Numbered from the stretch's first letter, positions 43,411-53,084 are shown. The stretch is 64,000 nt of DNA from Anaerolineales bacterium (GCA_003105035.1 PQAL01000037.1:9813-73812), one strand, 5' to 3'. The notes: generated by a model from the sequence alone, not told the origin. Numbers and translations: made by a program.

Positions 43411-44997
43411 CTAATGCACAGACTTTTCGTGACCCTCCCAATACGGTTTTCGAATCTCCCTCTTTAGAACCTTTCCAGTGCCTCCTTTAGGTAACTCATC
43501 CCAAAACTCAACGGTCTTTGGAGCTTTATATCTCGCCAGATGCTCTTTCACAAATGCTATGATTTCATCTTCGGAGACCTTAGCGCCAGGCTTAAGCACT
43601 ACGATCGCTTTGGCAACTTCACCCCATTTATCATCCGGAACACCAATCACAACCGTCTCAAAAACCGCAGGGTAATTCAAGATTACCTTCTCTACCTCGA
43701 CAGAGGAAATATTCTCTCCGCCAGAGATAATGATATCTTTCTTGCGATCTACAATCGTTATATACCCTTCATCATCTACAACTGCCATATCCCCCGAATG
43801 GAACCAGCCATCCACAATTGCTTCTGACGTAGCTTGAGGATCTTTTAGATACTCCTTCATTACGATATTGCTCCTGAAAATGATCTCTCCCATGGTTTTT
43901 TCATTATGAGGGACATCTTGGCTCGATTCGTCGACTACACGCAATCTCACACCGACGATTGGTAAACCTGTCTTCACCTGTGTTTTCAGCCGTGTAGTTT
44001 CGTCTCCCTTTAGATGAGGCTTGGGACGCGCAATCACCCCAAAAGGAGAGGTTTCAGTCAGCCCGTATCCAACGATGGCTTTGCAACCGATTTCTTTTTC
44101 CAGGCTCTCGATTAATGAATAAGGAGATGGAGCACCACCAATGATAATTTCCTTCAAGCTGCTTAAATCCCGTTTCTTCAAGTCAGAGTGTGCCAGTAGC
44201 CCATTAAATATCGCCGGAACACCCAATATTTTAGTGATCCTCTCTTCTTCAATAAGCCTTAATACTTCCCCAAAGTCCATCTTGCGTAACATGACATGTT
44301 TACCACCTACTGCGGTTAGGAATTGTGGTGTACCCCATCCATTTACATGGAACAATGGCACGACATGTAATAAGGCGTCTTCATCGGTAACTTGAAACCC
44401 GTTTATAGCGCTTAGCGTGTGCAAATACAGGCTTCGGCTGGTGATTGCCACACCCTTGGGAGCTCCTACTGTACCCGAGGTATAAAATAGTTCAATCACC
44501 GCATTCTCATCTACTGCGTCCAGGTCGAATTCAGCTTGCGGAGATTGTTTTTCCAATACAGTCTCGTAATGGAGAGCCCAATCAACATCCCTTTCAGCTT
44601 CAATCACAATATAGTCTTTCACTTTCGGCAATCTTGGCCGCAGCTCTTCAACCATCGGAAGGAAGTCTTGATGAAAACATAAGACCTGCGCTTCAGCGTG
44701 ATTAAGGATATATTCAATCTCGCTGCTATTTAGTCGGATATTGATAGGGTTAAGCACACCCTGGATTTGCGGAACACCATAATAGGCTTCAAGCAACTGG
44801 TGTGAATTATAGGCAATGAAAGAGATCACTGTGCCCTTACCGGATCCTAAACCGCTAAGGGCATTGGCTAACCGATTGATGCGTTGATCATATTCCGCAT
44901 AGGTGAAACGCCTATCACCATCCACAATTCCAATCTTATTGCCATAAAGCTCCGCTGCTCTCTGCCTGAATTCCAAAGGTGTCAGTGGCACGAACAT
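43411..44997 (-). CDS. Acyl-CoA synthetase (AMP-forming) 1
   Basis: The 528-residue adenylating enzyme has the P-loop ELFYTSGTVGAPKGV, GYGLTETSPFG, the hinge DGWFHSGDMAVVDDEGYITI, DRKKDIIISGGENISSVEVE and the catalytic lysine motif PKGGTGKVLKREIRK. All core ANL motifs are intact. It activates a carboxylic acid to its CoA thioester via acyl-AMP. It is the last gene of the minus-strand cluster and follows EtfA after 4 nt, so the acid is probably an intermediate or end product of the pathway. Chain length cannot be told. Confidence 0.92.
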   Translation of the reverse strand: MFVPLTPLEFRQRAAELYGNKIGIVDGDRRFTYAEYDQRINRLANALSGLGSGKGTVISFIAYNSHQLLEAYYGVPQIQGVLNPINIRLNSSEIEYILNHAEAQVLCFHQDFLPMVEELRPRLPKVKDYIVIEAERDVDWALHYETVLEKQSPQAEFDLDAVDENAVIELFYTSGTVGAPKGVAITSRSLYLHTLSAINGFQVTDEDALLHVVPLFHVNGWGTPQFLTAVGGKHVMLRKMDFGEVLRLIEEERITKILGVPAIFNGLLAHSDLKKRDLSSLKEIIIGGAPSPYSLIESLEKEIGCKAIVGYGLTETSPFGVIARPKPHLKGDETTRLKTQVKTGLPIVGVRLRVVDESSQDVPHNEKTMGEIIFRSNIVMKEYLKDPQATSEAIVDGWFHSGDMAVVDDEGYITIVDRKKDIIISGGENISSVEVEKVILNYPAVFETVVIGVPDDKWGEVAKAIVVLKPGAKVSEDEIIAFVKEHLARYKAPKTVEFWDELPKGGTGKVLKREIRKPYWEGHEKSVH

Positions 44998-45001
44998 CAG
45001 C

Positions 45002-45997
45002 TCACCCCTTCTTCTTGTACTTTTTTAATTTATCGATAAGGATCGGCAGGAACTCTTGACAATCAGCCACGACACCAATATCCACCTTTTTAAAAACCGG
45101 TGATTTGGGATCGATATTAATGGCGAGCATGAATTTCGCCCCAGTCACGCCGACCATGTGCTGCTGTTCTCCGGATAAACCCACACCGATGTAGATCTCC
45201 GGCTTAACCATCTTCCCGCTCTGGCCGATCATGGTTTCGATTCCAGCCCAGCCAGCATCCACCACAGGCCTGGTCGAGCCAAGCCCTGCATCCAGCACAT
45301 TTGCCAACTCCACAATCTGCTCCCAACCAACCTGGTCTCCTGCCCCTGCTCCACCAGCTACAACCGTACGGGCTGATTCCAGATCCACACCTGTTTGTTC
45401 TTGGCGTACGATTTCCAGAATCTCGAGACGTGAAGTAATTTCTTCTGGAGGCTCGATCGTAATGATTTTCCCAGTGCGGTTTTTATCTACCGATGGTATC
45501 TGGAAGACACCCTGCGCTACCGTCGCCATTTGAGGTTTTCGCTCAGGGCAGACAATCGACATGAACCCTCCATAAGCCGGGATCTTTTGAACCAGATGCA
45601 TTTCTTGATCGAGTATCAGCTCTACGCAGTGAGCTGTCAGGCCAGTGCCCAGTTTAGCTGCCAGCAAGGGAGCTAACTCTCTCCCCATAAAGGTAGAGCC
45701 CAACAGCACGATTTCAGGGTTGTGTTTCTGGATTAGATCAACAAGGGTGGCAGTAAAAATCTGTGGGTGATAATCTCGAAAACAGGTATTATCACCTGCA
45801 TATATACAATCCGCACCTGCAGCAATCAGCTGATCGCATAAACCAGTAACTTTTTCACCCAACAGCACAGCATCAAGATGAGTTCCAAGTCCATCAGCTA
45901 AAGCCTTAGCCTTACCGATCAATTGAAGCGAGACTGGAAGCAGCTGTCCATTGATTTGTTCTGCAATCACCCATACCGGACTGTACTCTCGATTCAC
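45002..45997 (-). CDS. etfA: Electron transfer flavoprotein alpha subunit
   Basis: The 331-residue subunit has the FAD-binding C-terminal signature GQSGKMVKPEIYIGVGLSGE, QQHMVGV and MLAINIDPKSPVFKKVDIGV. It starts at an ATG overlapping the stop of EtfB (ATGA). It passes electrons from the acyl-CoA dehydrogenase two genes upstream to the quinone pool through an ETF:quinone oxidoreductase not found here, or takes part in bifurcation. Confidence 0.93.
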   Translation of the reverse strand: MNREYSPVWVIAEQINGQLLPVSLQLIGKAKALADGLGTHLDAVLLGEKVTGLCDQLIAAGADCIYAGDNTCFRDYHPQIFTATLVDLIQKHNPEIVLLGSTFMGRELAPLLAAKLGTGLTAHCVELILDQEMHLVQKIPAYGGFMSIVCPERKPQMATVAQGVFQIPSVDKNRTGKIITIEPPEEITSRLEILEIVRQEQTGVDLESARTVVAGGAGAGDQVGWEQIVELANVLDAGLGSTRPVVDAGWAGIETMIGQSGKMVKPEIYIGVGLSGEQQHMVGVTGAKFMLAINIDPKSPVFKKVDIGVVADCQEFLPILIDKLKKYKKKG

Positions 45998-46794
45998 TGC
46001 AGCACCCCCTTACGGACTAACACCTGGATTATACCTTCAGCTTTTTCATCCAAATTGCCTTCAATCATTTCACAAGCGCGTGTTTCTTCCAGATATTCCA
46101 GCTCAGTTACAATGGTTGGGGAACCTTTCTCTCCCACTTGCTCTGGTAGGAGTTCAAGATCATGGTAATTCAGTACACTAATCTGCTTATTACGTGCCTT
46201 AAGGATGCTCGAAAAACTAAGCGGCCTGGGAACGTTCAGCTCACGGGTGACGGTCACTACGGCCGGAAGCATCACTTTGACGATGCGATATCCACCTTCG
46301 ATGGACGCTTTTACGATCATATGAGTGGAAGAACTCTCCAGTATTTCTTTGACCATCGTTACCACGGGCCAATCCAAAAACATGGCCAGCTCAGGTCCCA
46401 CCCATTCTGTAGCCCCATCACTGCTCTCACGTCCGCAAAATACTAAATCGAAGGAGCCAAGTTTCTTAATCGCACACGCCAGTGTATATGCAGTAGCATA
46501 AGCATCTGCAGCCGCGAAAGCTGGATCAGAAAGCAAGTATCCATATTCTGCCCCATAGGCGAGGCACTCTATTACCACGTTTCCTGCTTCTGCAGGCCCC
46601 ATACTTATAACGGAGATCTCTACACCGAGCTTCGCTTTTAATTGAAGAGCAGCTTCCAAAGCATGTTTATCCAGCGGATTGATCACTAAGGGGATATCGA
46701 CCCTATTCAGCCTTTTAGTTTTAGGATCGATTCTTACTTTATCCGCCTTGTTCGGATCAGGTACAGCCTTTACACAAACTACAATTTTCAACAT
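45994..46794 (-). CDS. etfB: Electron transfer flavoprotein beta subunit
   Basis: The 266-residue subunit starts MLKIVVCVKAVPDPNKADKV and has DKHALEAALQLK, FDLVFCGRESSDGATEWVGP (AMP-binding part) and the C-terminal recognition loop region near LEYLEETRACEMIEG. It follows the acyl-CoA dehydrogenase after 81 nt and overlaps EtfA by 4 nt. Confidence 0.93.
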   Translation of the reverse strand: MLKIVVCVKAVPDPNKADKVRIDPKTKRLNRVDIPLVINPLDKHALEAALQLKAKLGVEISVISMGPAEAGNVVIECLAYGAEYGYLLSDPAFAAADAYATAYTLACAIKKLGSFDLVFCGRESSDGATEWVGPELAMFLDWPVVTMVKEILESSSTHMIVKASIEGGYRIVKVMLPAVVTVTRELNVPRPLSFSSILKARNKQISVLNYHDLELLPEQVGEKGSPTIVTELEYLEETRACEMIEGNLDEKAEGIIQVLVRKGVLQ

Positions 46795-46875
46795 TTCGCT
46801 CTCAATACGGCAGTATGTTGCAGTTCAAGCACCCATGATTGCATTTTCTTGAGCTACTCAACCTGACAAATGAAC

Positions 46876-48012
46876 CTAGGATAGAACCCATTTGGAGACA
46901 ATCACCTTCATAATATCTGAGGTTCCCGCGGAGGGTCCCAGTACGTATGCATCGCGGAGATAGCGGGTGACCGGAAATTCCTCCATGCAGCCATAACCAC
47001 CATGGATATCTACCGCATTTTTTGCGGCTCTCTGGGCCGCTTCGGTGGTGAAGTATTTGGCAACTGCCCACTCATTCCCCGTACGATCGCCCTTATCCTG
47101 CAGTGCAGCAGCCCGATAACCAAGCAGGCGACCTGCCTCAAGCTCAATTTTCATATCCGCTAACTTGAACTGTATCGCCTGTAAGTTGCTGATAGATTTC
47201 CCATATAAAATGCGGTTATTGGCAAATTTCGCCGCCTCATCCAGACAAGCTTGATGAAGACCAAGAGCACAACCCACCATACCCCCGCGACCCACATCGC
47301 TGATGGTTGCCATGGCAACGGTCATACCCTTTCCTTCTTTTCCCACCAGGTTTTCAGCCGGCACTACACAATCCGTTATCTCCAGCTCGCCCGTATTACA
47401 GCCACGCATACCCACTTTTCTCTCTTCATGGGTTGGCTTGAAGCCCGGAGTATCTTTTTCGATCAGGAAGGCTGAATAGGTGTCGGGGGTATCTTCTGAA
47501 ATGGCCAACACAATTTGAACATCAGCTATATGCGAGTTGGTGATAAAACATTTCCTCCCATTGAGCACATAAGAGCCATTCACTTTTTTATATGAGGTGC
47601 CACAACTTTTCGGATCTGAACCACCCGATGGCTCCGTCACAGCAGTGGTAGCAAAGCTTTCTACGGTTGCCAGTTTAGGCAAGTATTTTTTCTTCTGATC
47701 TTCTGTGCCAAACTTGATCAGCCCTTCTATTCCTAATCCACCAACTTGCATCATCATTGCTGTTGCAACAGATACACGGGCAATTTCTTCCAGAGCAATT
47801 AATCTGGCCACATAACCCAAGCCCAATCCGCCGTATGCTTCGGGAATAGTAATGGCCATCATCTCACCCTTGCCAAGAGCCTTAATAACCGGTTCCCAAT
47901 TTCGACCCGTTTCCTCCATCTTGGCAACATGGGGGGCAATTTCGATCTCGGCGAACTCACGGGCGGCTTTCCGAAATAAATTTTGTTCCTCGGAAAAAGT
48001 GAAGTCAATCAT
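46876..48012 (-). CDS. Acyl-CoA dehydrogenase-family flavoprotein without the usual catalytic Glu
   Basis: The 378-residue protein from the ATG at 48012 (TTGGAGG upstream) has the complete family fold: FTFSEEQNLFRKAAREFAE, VTEPSGGSDPKSCGTSYKKV, NSHIADVQIVLA, GRKCFITNSH, FGQK-type loop LYGKSISNLQAIQFKLADM and HGGYGCMEEFPVTRYLRDAY. The C-terminal YEGT..E motif that holds the catalytic base is here PSAGTSDI, with Ala (A362) in place of Glu. The alternative base position of isovaleryl-CoA dehydrogenase is also not Glu (SDVGRGG). It may use another residue or carry out another CoA-ester redox reaction. Electrons should go to EtfBA. Confidence 0.9.
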   Translation of the reverse strand: MIDFTFSEEQNLFRKAAREFAEIEIAPHVAKMEETGRNWEPVIKALGKGEMMAITIPEAYGGLGLGYVARLIALEEIARVSVATAMMMQVGGLGIEGLIKFGTEDQKKKYLPKLATVESFATTAVTEPSGGSDPKSCGTSYKKVNGSYVLNGRKCFITNSHIADVQIVLAISEDTPDTYSAFLIEKDTPGFKPTHEERKVGMRGCNTGELEITDCVVPAENLVGKEGKGMTVAMATISDVGRGGMVGCALGLHQACLDEAAKFANNRILYGKSISNLQAIQFKLADMKIELEAGRLLGYRAAALQDKGDRTGNEWAVAKYFTTEAAQRAAKNAVDIHGGYGCMEEFPVTRYLRDAYVLGPSAGTSDIMKVIVSKWVLS

Positions 48013-48081
48013 TTTTACCTCCAATAGAATGTTTATGATGTTCTTACATGTTCAAGAATTCGTACTTATATAAACTGTATT

Positions 48082-49281
48082 TTATAAACCTACAGTTTTG
48101 ACAATCAATGCACAACCCTGGCCACCTTCTGCGCACAGGGTAGCTAATCCATATCTACCTGATACACCTTCCTGCTTACGATGTCTCATCTCATGCACCA
48201 GGGTCACTACGATCCGGCAGCCAGATGAGCCGACTGGATGACCTAAGGCGATTGCACCACCATTGACGTTGACCTTAGCCCAATCCCAACCAAGCACCGC
48301 GCCTACCGATAGAACCTGCCCGGCGAAAGCTTCGTTGACTTCAATCAAGTCCATGTCATCGAGCTTCAACCCAGCTTTTCTCAAAGCCCTGGGAACTGCA
48401 TATGCAGGAGCAATTCCCATGCGATGCGGCTCAACGCCAGCATAATCGTAAGCGACAATTTCTGCCATTGGAACATAACCCAGCTTTTCAGCCTTCTCAG
48501 CACTCATGATCAGCATCGCGCTGGCTCCATCTGAGATACTGCAGGCATTGGCGGGAGTGACCGTCCCATTATCTTTGAAGCTGGCTGGAGCTAGGCTAGC
48601 TTTTTCTATTGTCAATCCGGGATTTATCGTCTCATCCTGGTTGAGAATGATCTTTCCCTCTTTCTTCTTGAAGATTTCAACAGGAATCACCTCATCGTTA
48701 AAACGCCCATTACTGTGAGCCTGGAATGCCTTCTTATGGCTGTTTACGGCGAATTCATCCTGTTGTAGGCGGGTGAGGTTGAATTCCTCGACCAAGTTTT
48801 CAGCCGTGCGACCCATGATCTGCTCGCAATTGGGATCGGTCAATCCTTCCCATAAAGCATCTGTAAATTGTGCATGGCGAAGCTTCAATCCCCAACGAGC
48901 ACCTCTCACGAGATAAGGAATATTACTCATCGACTCGACCCCACCCACCAGGTATACCTCTCCATCCCCTGTCTGGATACTACGATAAGCCTGGATGATT
49001 GTATCCATACCTGATACGCAGTTACGGGCAACCGTATAAGCAGGGAGATCAATCGGTAGACCTGATTTCAAAGCAGCGACACGGGCAATATTGGGGGCAT
49101 CGCTCGATTGGAAAACACAACCAAAAATAATCTCATCGATAGTTGTTGGGTCAAGTTTAGTACGTTCCAATATACCCTTGACGACAAATTGGAGCAACGC
49201 TACTGCATCGTAATCTCGAAACATACCCCCTAGATTTCCCACAGGGGTTCGGACAGCATCAACAATGACAACTTCTTTCAT
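48082..49281 (-). CDS. Thiolase (acetyl-CoA C-acyltransferase)
   Basis: The 399-residue thiolase has the nucleophilic Cys near residue 88 (VARNCVSGMDTI), GGAIALGHPVGSSGCR with the catalytic His and a second Cys in LCAEGGQGCALIV, where most have CxGGGxG. The ATG at 49281 has GAGGAG 9 nt upstream; the ATG three codons earlier has no spacing. It should cleave a 3-oxoacyl-CoA to acetyl-CoA, or condense two acyl-CoAs. It lies directly upstream of the acyl-CoA dehydrogenase. Confidence 0.93.
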   Translation of the reverse strand: MKEVVIVDAVRTPVGNLGGMFRDYDAVALLQFVVKGILERTKLDPTTIDEIIFGCVFQSSDAPNIARVAALKSGLPIDLPAYTVARNCVSGMDTIIQAYRSIQTGDGEVYLVGGVESMSNIPYLVRGARWGLKLRHAQFTDALWEGLTDPNCEQIMGRTAENLVEEFNLTRLQQDEFAVNSHKKAFQAHSNGRFNDEVIPVEIFKKKEGKIILNQDETINPGLTIEKASLAPASFKDNGTVTPANACSISDGASAMLIMSAEKAEKLGYVPMAEIVAYDYAGVEPHRMGIAPAYAVPRALRKAGLKLDDMDLIEVNEAFAGQVLSVGAVLGWDWAKVNVNGGAIALGHPVGSSGCRIVVTLVHEMRHRKQEGVSGRYGLATLCAEGGQGCALIVKTVGL

Positions 49282-49359
49282 GGTATGCATCTCCTCAATC
49301 TTTTATTATCAATAATCTGCAATTCCTGAAATACTTATATTAGAATCCTTTTTTCTGTC

Positions 49360-50553
49360 CTAGCCATCGATCATGGCTTGATACACAGCCGTTCGGAAGT
49401 CATTGGTCACTTGGTAAGTCCCGCTGGGGATATATTGCATCATCAGGATGCCTACCAGCTGCTCTCTTGGATCAACCCAGAAATGCGTATTCGCCCAGCC
49501 TCCCCAGCCATGCAACCCGACCGAGCCCATCATACCTGACTGGGCGACGTCCATCATCACACTATACCCCAGGCCAAAGCCCATACCAGGCATAGGAGTT
49601 ATCCCCATGACAATGGGTAACAATGCTGCGTGCAAATGGTTGCAGGTCATGTACTCCACTATCTTGGTGCCCAACAGACGCACCCCTTCCAGCTCCCCTT
49701 TATTCAAAACGCATTGGGCAAAGCGGTAATAATCTGCCAAGGTTGACACCATGCCTGAACCACCCAGGTACAGCTTGGTCTTGAAATAATCTCCGCCGAT
49801 AGCCTCATCGAGGACTGCCAAATCGCTCTCTTTCCCCTTCCCGTATAATGTCGACAACCGCTTGACTTTACTAGATGTCACCAAAAAAGCCGTATCTTTC
49901 ATTCCCAGCGGTTTACACACCTTATCATTTATGAAATCAGGCAATGGAGAACCCGAAATGATTTCAATCAACCGACCAATAACATCCGTAGCCATGCTGT
50001 AAAGCCATTTAGACCCTGGTTGAAAAGCCAGGGGTAGTTCAGCTATGCGCAATACCATTTCTTCCAGGGTGATCGTTGGATCAAAAAGATTGGCCTGGTC
50101 ATACAGCTTATCCACCGGCAATCTCGTGTCTGCATACCCTCCATAACTGAGCCCGGCGGTGTGATCCAACAAATCATGTATCAGAATTTCACGGTCCAGA
50201 TCCAATAGACGGCCTGCCTCCCCAAGCACCTTGCATTTTTTAAACTGAGGGATATATTTACTTAGTGGATCTTCCAAGCGTACTAACCCGCGTTCGAAAA
50301 GCATCATGAGGGCAGTGCTGGTAATCGGCTTGGTCATCGAATAGATCCGGAAAATCGTGTCAATGCTTATGGGGATCTTACTGGCAATATCCTGGTAGCC
50401 ACACTTATCGAAATACACTATGTTACCCTTGCGTGCTACCAGGGTGACGAAGCCGGCAATTTTCCCCTCATCCACATAACGTTGCATGAATTCAGTAATG
50501 CGGGTTAACCTCTCGCCAGAAAAACCCATTTGTTCAGGATTGGCAAGCTTCAT
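49360..50553 (-). CDS. Class-C beta-lactamase-family serine hydrolase
   Basis: The 397-residue protein has the SxxK motif S72-M-T-K75 in IFRIYSMTKPITSTALMML, the Tyr region SKWLYSMATDVIGRL and an HGWGGWANTHFW motif near the C-terminus. There is no signal peptide, so it is a cytoplasmic esterase or amidase rather than a beta-lactamase. Within a CoA-ester cluster it may hydrolyse an ester, lactone or amide substrate. It follows the 4Fe-4S gene after 18 nt. Confidence 0.85.
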   Translation of the reverse strand: MKLANPEQMGFSGERLTRITEFMQRYVDEGKIAGFVTLVARKGNIVYFDKCGYQDIASKIPISIDTIFRIYSMTKPITSTALMMLFERGLVRLEDPLSKYIPQFKKCKVLGEAGRLLDLDREILIHDLLDHTAGLSYGGYADTRLPVDKLYDQANLFDPTITLEEMVLRIAELPLAFQPGSKWLYSMATDVIGRLIEIISGSPLPDFINDKVCKPLGMKDTAFLVTSSKVKRLSTLYGKGKESDLAVLDEAIGGDYFKTKLYLGGSGMVSTLADYYRFAQCVLNKGELEGVRLLGTKIVEYMTCNHLHAALLPIVMGITPMPGMGFGLGYSVMMDVAQSGMMGSVGLHGWGGWANTHFWVDPREQLVGILMMQYIPSGTYQVTNDFRTAVYQAMIDG

Positions 50554-50571
50554 CGAGATCCTTATCCTTTC

Positions 50572-51291
50572 TCATTTTCCTACCGGGCAGGCAAGCTCAC
50601 AAGCACGGCAGTAACGCACATGATCTGTGCTCGGGTCGCCTGGTAAAGGCCTGACATTGGCCTCATCTTTTTTCATCTGGAGCTCGCAATACTTGCGTTC
50701 ATAAAAGCCACTTCTGAACGCATTTTGTGGGCAGGCACGGTAACAAGGCTTGTCACAAGTCAAACACGGGTCAAAATCAAGCGGACTGGTCGCTTCAAGC
50801 TCAATTTCAAGGAACATAGCCCGCAGGCGAACCCTGGGACCGTATTCCCGGGAGATCAATAGATTATTCTTGCCGATAATTCCAATTCCGGCCAGTGAAG
50901 AAGCATCCTTGAGGAAAATCCCGCCTTCCTCGATCTTATATGGTAGCGAAATGGAATTGATCCCTAGCTCGTCTTTAAACCAGGCCTTTTGTTTTTTCTG
51001 GATCCTGATCAATGCCCGGTTTCCTGGGGTTCCACCCGGCTTCGGGTCCCACCAATCTAGCTCAGGTTCGCTTTTCTTATGCAGCAGGCCGAAAACCAGG
51101 ATCGATCTGGCCCCTTCCGGCCATTCGGGATAACTCGTGAAATAGGAATAATAAGGATTTTGGGCGTATTTTAAATACGAAGGCGATTTCTTTAGGTCAT
51201 CCACACGGGCGATGCCTGCCAGGCTCGCTCCAAACTCTTCAACTTGCTGGAGCATCTGCTCTCTGATAATTATTGATTTATTGATTGCCAT
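50572..51291 (-). CDS. 4Fe-4S double-cluster protein related to QueG/reductive-dehalogenase-type proteins
   Basis: This 239-residue protein has a C-terminal ferredoxin-like part, CLTCDKPCYRACPQNAFRSG, and a second set YCRACELACPVGK, giving two clusters. The N-terminal half (GARSILVFGLLHKKSEPELD, LPYKIEEGGIFLKDASSLAG, IIGKNNLLISREYGPRVRLRA) is that of epoxyqueuosine-reductase-like proteins. It is shorter than QueG and lacks its HEAT domain. It may feed electrons to a redox step of the cluster; the partner is unknown. Confidence 0.8.
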   Translation of the reverse strand: MAINKSIIIREQMLQQVEEFGASLAGIARVDDLKKSPSYLKYAQNPYYSYFTSYPEWPEGARSILVFGLLHKKSEPELDWWDPKPGGTPGNRALIRIQKKQKAWFKDELGINSISLPYKIEEGGIFLKDASSLAGIGIIGKNNLLISREYGPRVRLRAMFLEIELEATSPLDFDPCLTCDKPCYRACPQNAFRSGFYERKYCELQMKKDEANVRPLPGDPSTDHVRYCRACELACPVGK

Positions 51292-51312
51292 GCATGTTCC
51301 TTCCTGGTCTCT

Positions 51313-51756
51313 TCAACCTACGATCACCCGACCATCCTCGAGAATAGCAAGCTGGTCTCCAGATTGCACAGTCTGTAAAAATTCATCACCCAATTGATCA
51401 ATGGTTACAATCCGACTTCCTGCCCATAGATCAGCGATGATCAAGCCGCCTGCGGCGAGTGGATCGATGACCTGGGAGAACAATACAGCTATGGGAGCGA
51501 CCCCCAGCCTAGCGGTGCGCTGCCAGACTGCCCCAGCCGAAGTAGACCCTGTTGTCTTTGGAATGCATAGGATCTTCCCGTCCAGTCGCCTCCCAAATAG
51601 CTCCAGGTTCCCAGAATCAGCACAAACCGCAGATCGTGCACCCTCGCGAAGGCAATCATAGAAACTTGCATAAGCGTTAAATCCCATACGGCCGACCAAC
51701 GCCTCCCCCTGCAACATGCCGGATATAACGGCCCTGCCCTTGAAAGTTCTATCCAC
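51313..51756 (-). CDS. Aconitase X swivel (small) subunit, DUF126
   Basis: The 147-residue protein is the swivelling domain of two-subunit aconitase X enzymes: FKGRAVISGMLQGEALVG, DGKILCIPKTTGSTSAGAVWQ and LAAGGLIIADLW. It overlaps the large subunit by 8 nt, so the two are translated together. Known aconitase X dehydratases act on cis-3-hydroxy-L-proline (bacteria) or mevalonate 5-phosphate (archaea). The substrate here is open. Confidence 0.9.
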   Translation of the reverse strand: MDRTFKGRAVISGMLQGEALVGRMGFNAYASFYDCLREGARSAVCADSGNLELFGRRLDGKILCIPKTTGSTSAGAVWQRTARLGVAPIAVLFSQVIDPLAAGGLIIADLWAGSRIVTIDQLGDEFLQTVQSGDQLAILEDGRVIVG

Positions 51757-53071
51757 TTTGCCGCACTCCTGGAATTTCGCCGTTTACTATAACCCTGACA
51801 AGCTCTTCATCTGGAAAGTACCTGGCAGAGGTATAAGCCCTGAGCTTGTTAGAGTTGGTGATTACAGGTCTTCCGGTATAAAGACCGGTTTCAAAGACAG
51901 TTTCACAGCAGGTGGAGCTGAATTTTACTCCAGCCATTAAGATCCGCTGATAAGCCGCCTGATTTGCCTGGAATATTTCGATTACCTGTGGGGCCGCACA
52001 CATAAGGGTATCCACCGCCAAATGATCTCTTCTCTGGCTCGCTAACCCCTTCTCAATTTGATCTGCCCACCAATAGATCTGTCTCAAGCTGAGGTGGGGG
52101 CAACCGATGTAACACTTTTCCGGTTTTGCATGTGGATCGGCCCATAAGATTGGGAAGGAGCGCACCAACCGTTCAAGCGTGGAATCATTAATGACATAGG
52201 TTTTGTAATTGTCAGGTAGTAAGCCTCGACCCTGCTCAATCGCTTCGGGTGTGATTTTCTCCGCATGATAAAGGCTCACTGCGCTATAGGTAGCCAGCAT
52301 AGCCCCCATTTCCTGGAGGTAATCAGTGGTTATTTCATCCATTTCCGTTGAAAGAAAACGATCCAACCCAATCAGGTATGGGACGCCGGATAAAACCTTT
52401 AATCCGATTGCGCTCCCCAGCAGCTGGGGGTTCGGTAAACGCTGTGTTTCGATCTCAATCAACCAGTCAGCTCGTCGGCCTTCATCAGTCAGCAGACCTG
52501 CCAGGGGCGTTTTTCCAACAATATTCTGCAGCAGATCTATGATCGCCCCATTGCGGTTCGTTCGAGCACCCAATACAGAATTAGCATAGATGGCACAGGC
52601 TGATTCTGACCATGCCAGGATCATCCCTTTCTTGGGAATGTTGCTGACCTCGGGTAAATATGGGTAACACGAGTAGGCATCCCTATCTCGTAGTCCCAAT
52701 CTCAGCATCAGGGTGTCGTAATGTTCCTGCCCCGATAATAATTCCAGGATGGCGTCCTCAATCTTCGGATCAAGGTCTAAATTCTCAAAATCCAATGGCG
52801 ATCGCGGATCCAGGGTAAATGGATACTTTGTCTTCACACCGGCTGCTACAAGCTCTTCAAGCATTTCAACGGGTGGCGCAATACCGGCAATACACCAGGG
52901 AATCACCAGATGGCCTGGACCATTGATGTCGACCAGGCGTTCTGCCTGGAGTGCCTCTGCATACCTCACCACGGTTTCCATGACCTTCTGCATGGTGGCG
53001 CCTTGCACGCCTTGCAGAATTCCTAGCTCATCCTGCGATAGCCTGACATGGAGCTGGTCGAGGTCAATCAT
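51749..53071 (-). CDS. Aconitase X catalytic (large) subunit, DUF521
   Basis: The 440-residue protein from the ATG at 53071 (AAGGA upstream; an earlier TTG lies in the hydrolase gene) has the family's WSESACAIYANSVLGARTNR motif. Cysteine-bearing segments KCYIGCPHLSLRQIYWWAD and GVKFSSTCCETVFETGLY plausibly bind the iron-sulfur cluster. VITNSNKLRAYTSARYF near the C-terminus is conserved. With the small subunit it should dehydrate a hydroxy acid without redox. Its place between an alpha/beta hydrolase and a 4Fe-4S protein in a CoA-ester cluster is unlike the proline or mevalonate contexts I know. Confidence 0.88.
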   Translation of the reverse strand: MIDLDQLHVRLSQDELGILQGVQGATMQKVMETVVRYAEALQAERLVDINGPGHLVIPWCIAGIAPPVEMLEELVAAGVKTKYPFTLDPRSPLDFENLDLDPKIEDAILELLSGQEHYDTLMLRLGLRDRDAYSCYPYLPEVSNIPKKGMILAWSESACAIYANSVLGARTNRNGAIIDLLQNIVGKTPLAGLLTDEGRRADWLIEIETQRLPNPQLLGSAIGLKVLSGVPYLIGLDRFLSTEMDEITTDYLQEMGAMLATYSAVSLYHAEKITPEAIEQGRGLLPDNYKTYVINDSTLERLVRSFPILWADPHAKPEKCYIGCPHLSLRQIYWWADQIEKGLASQRRDHLAVDTLMCAAPQVIEIFQANQAAYQRILMAGVKFSSTCCETVFETGLYTGRPVITNSNKLRAYTSARYFPDEELVRVIVNGEIPGVRQSG

Positions 53072-53084
53072 CCAAAATTCCTTT

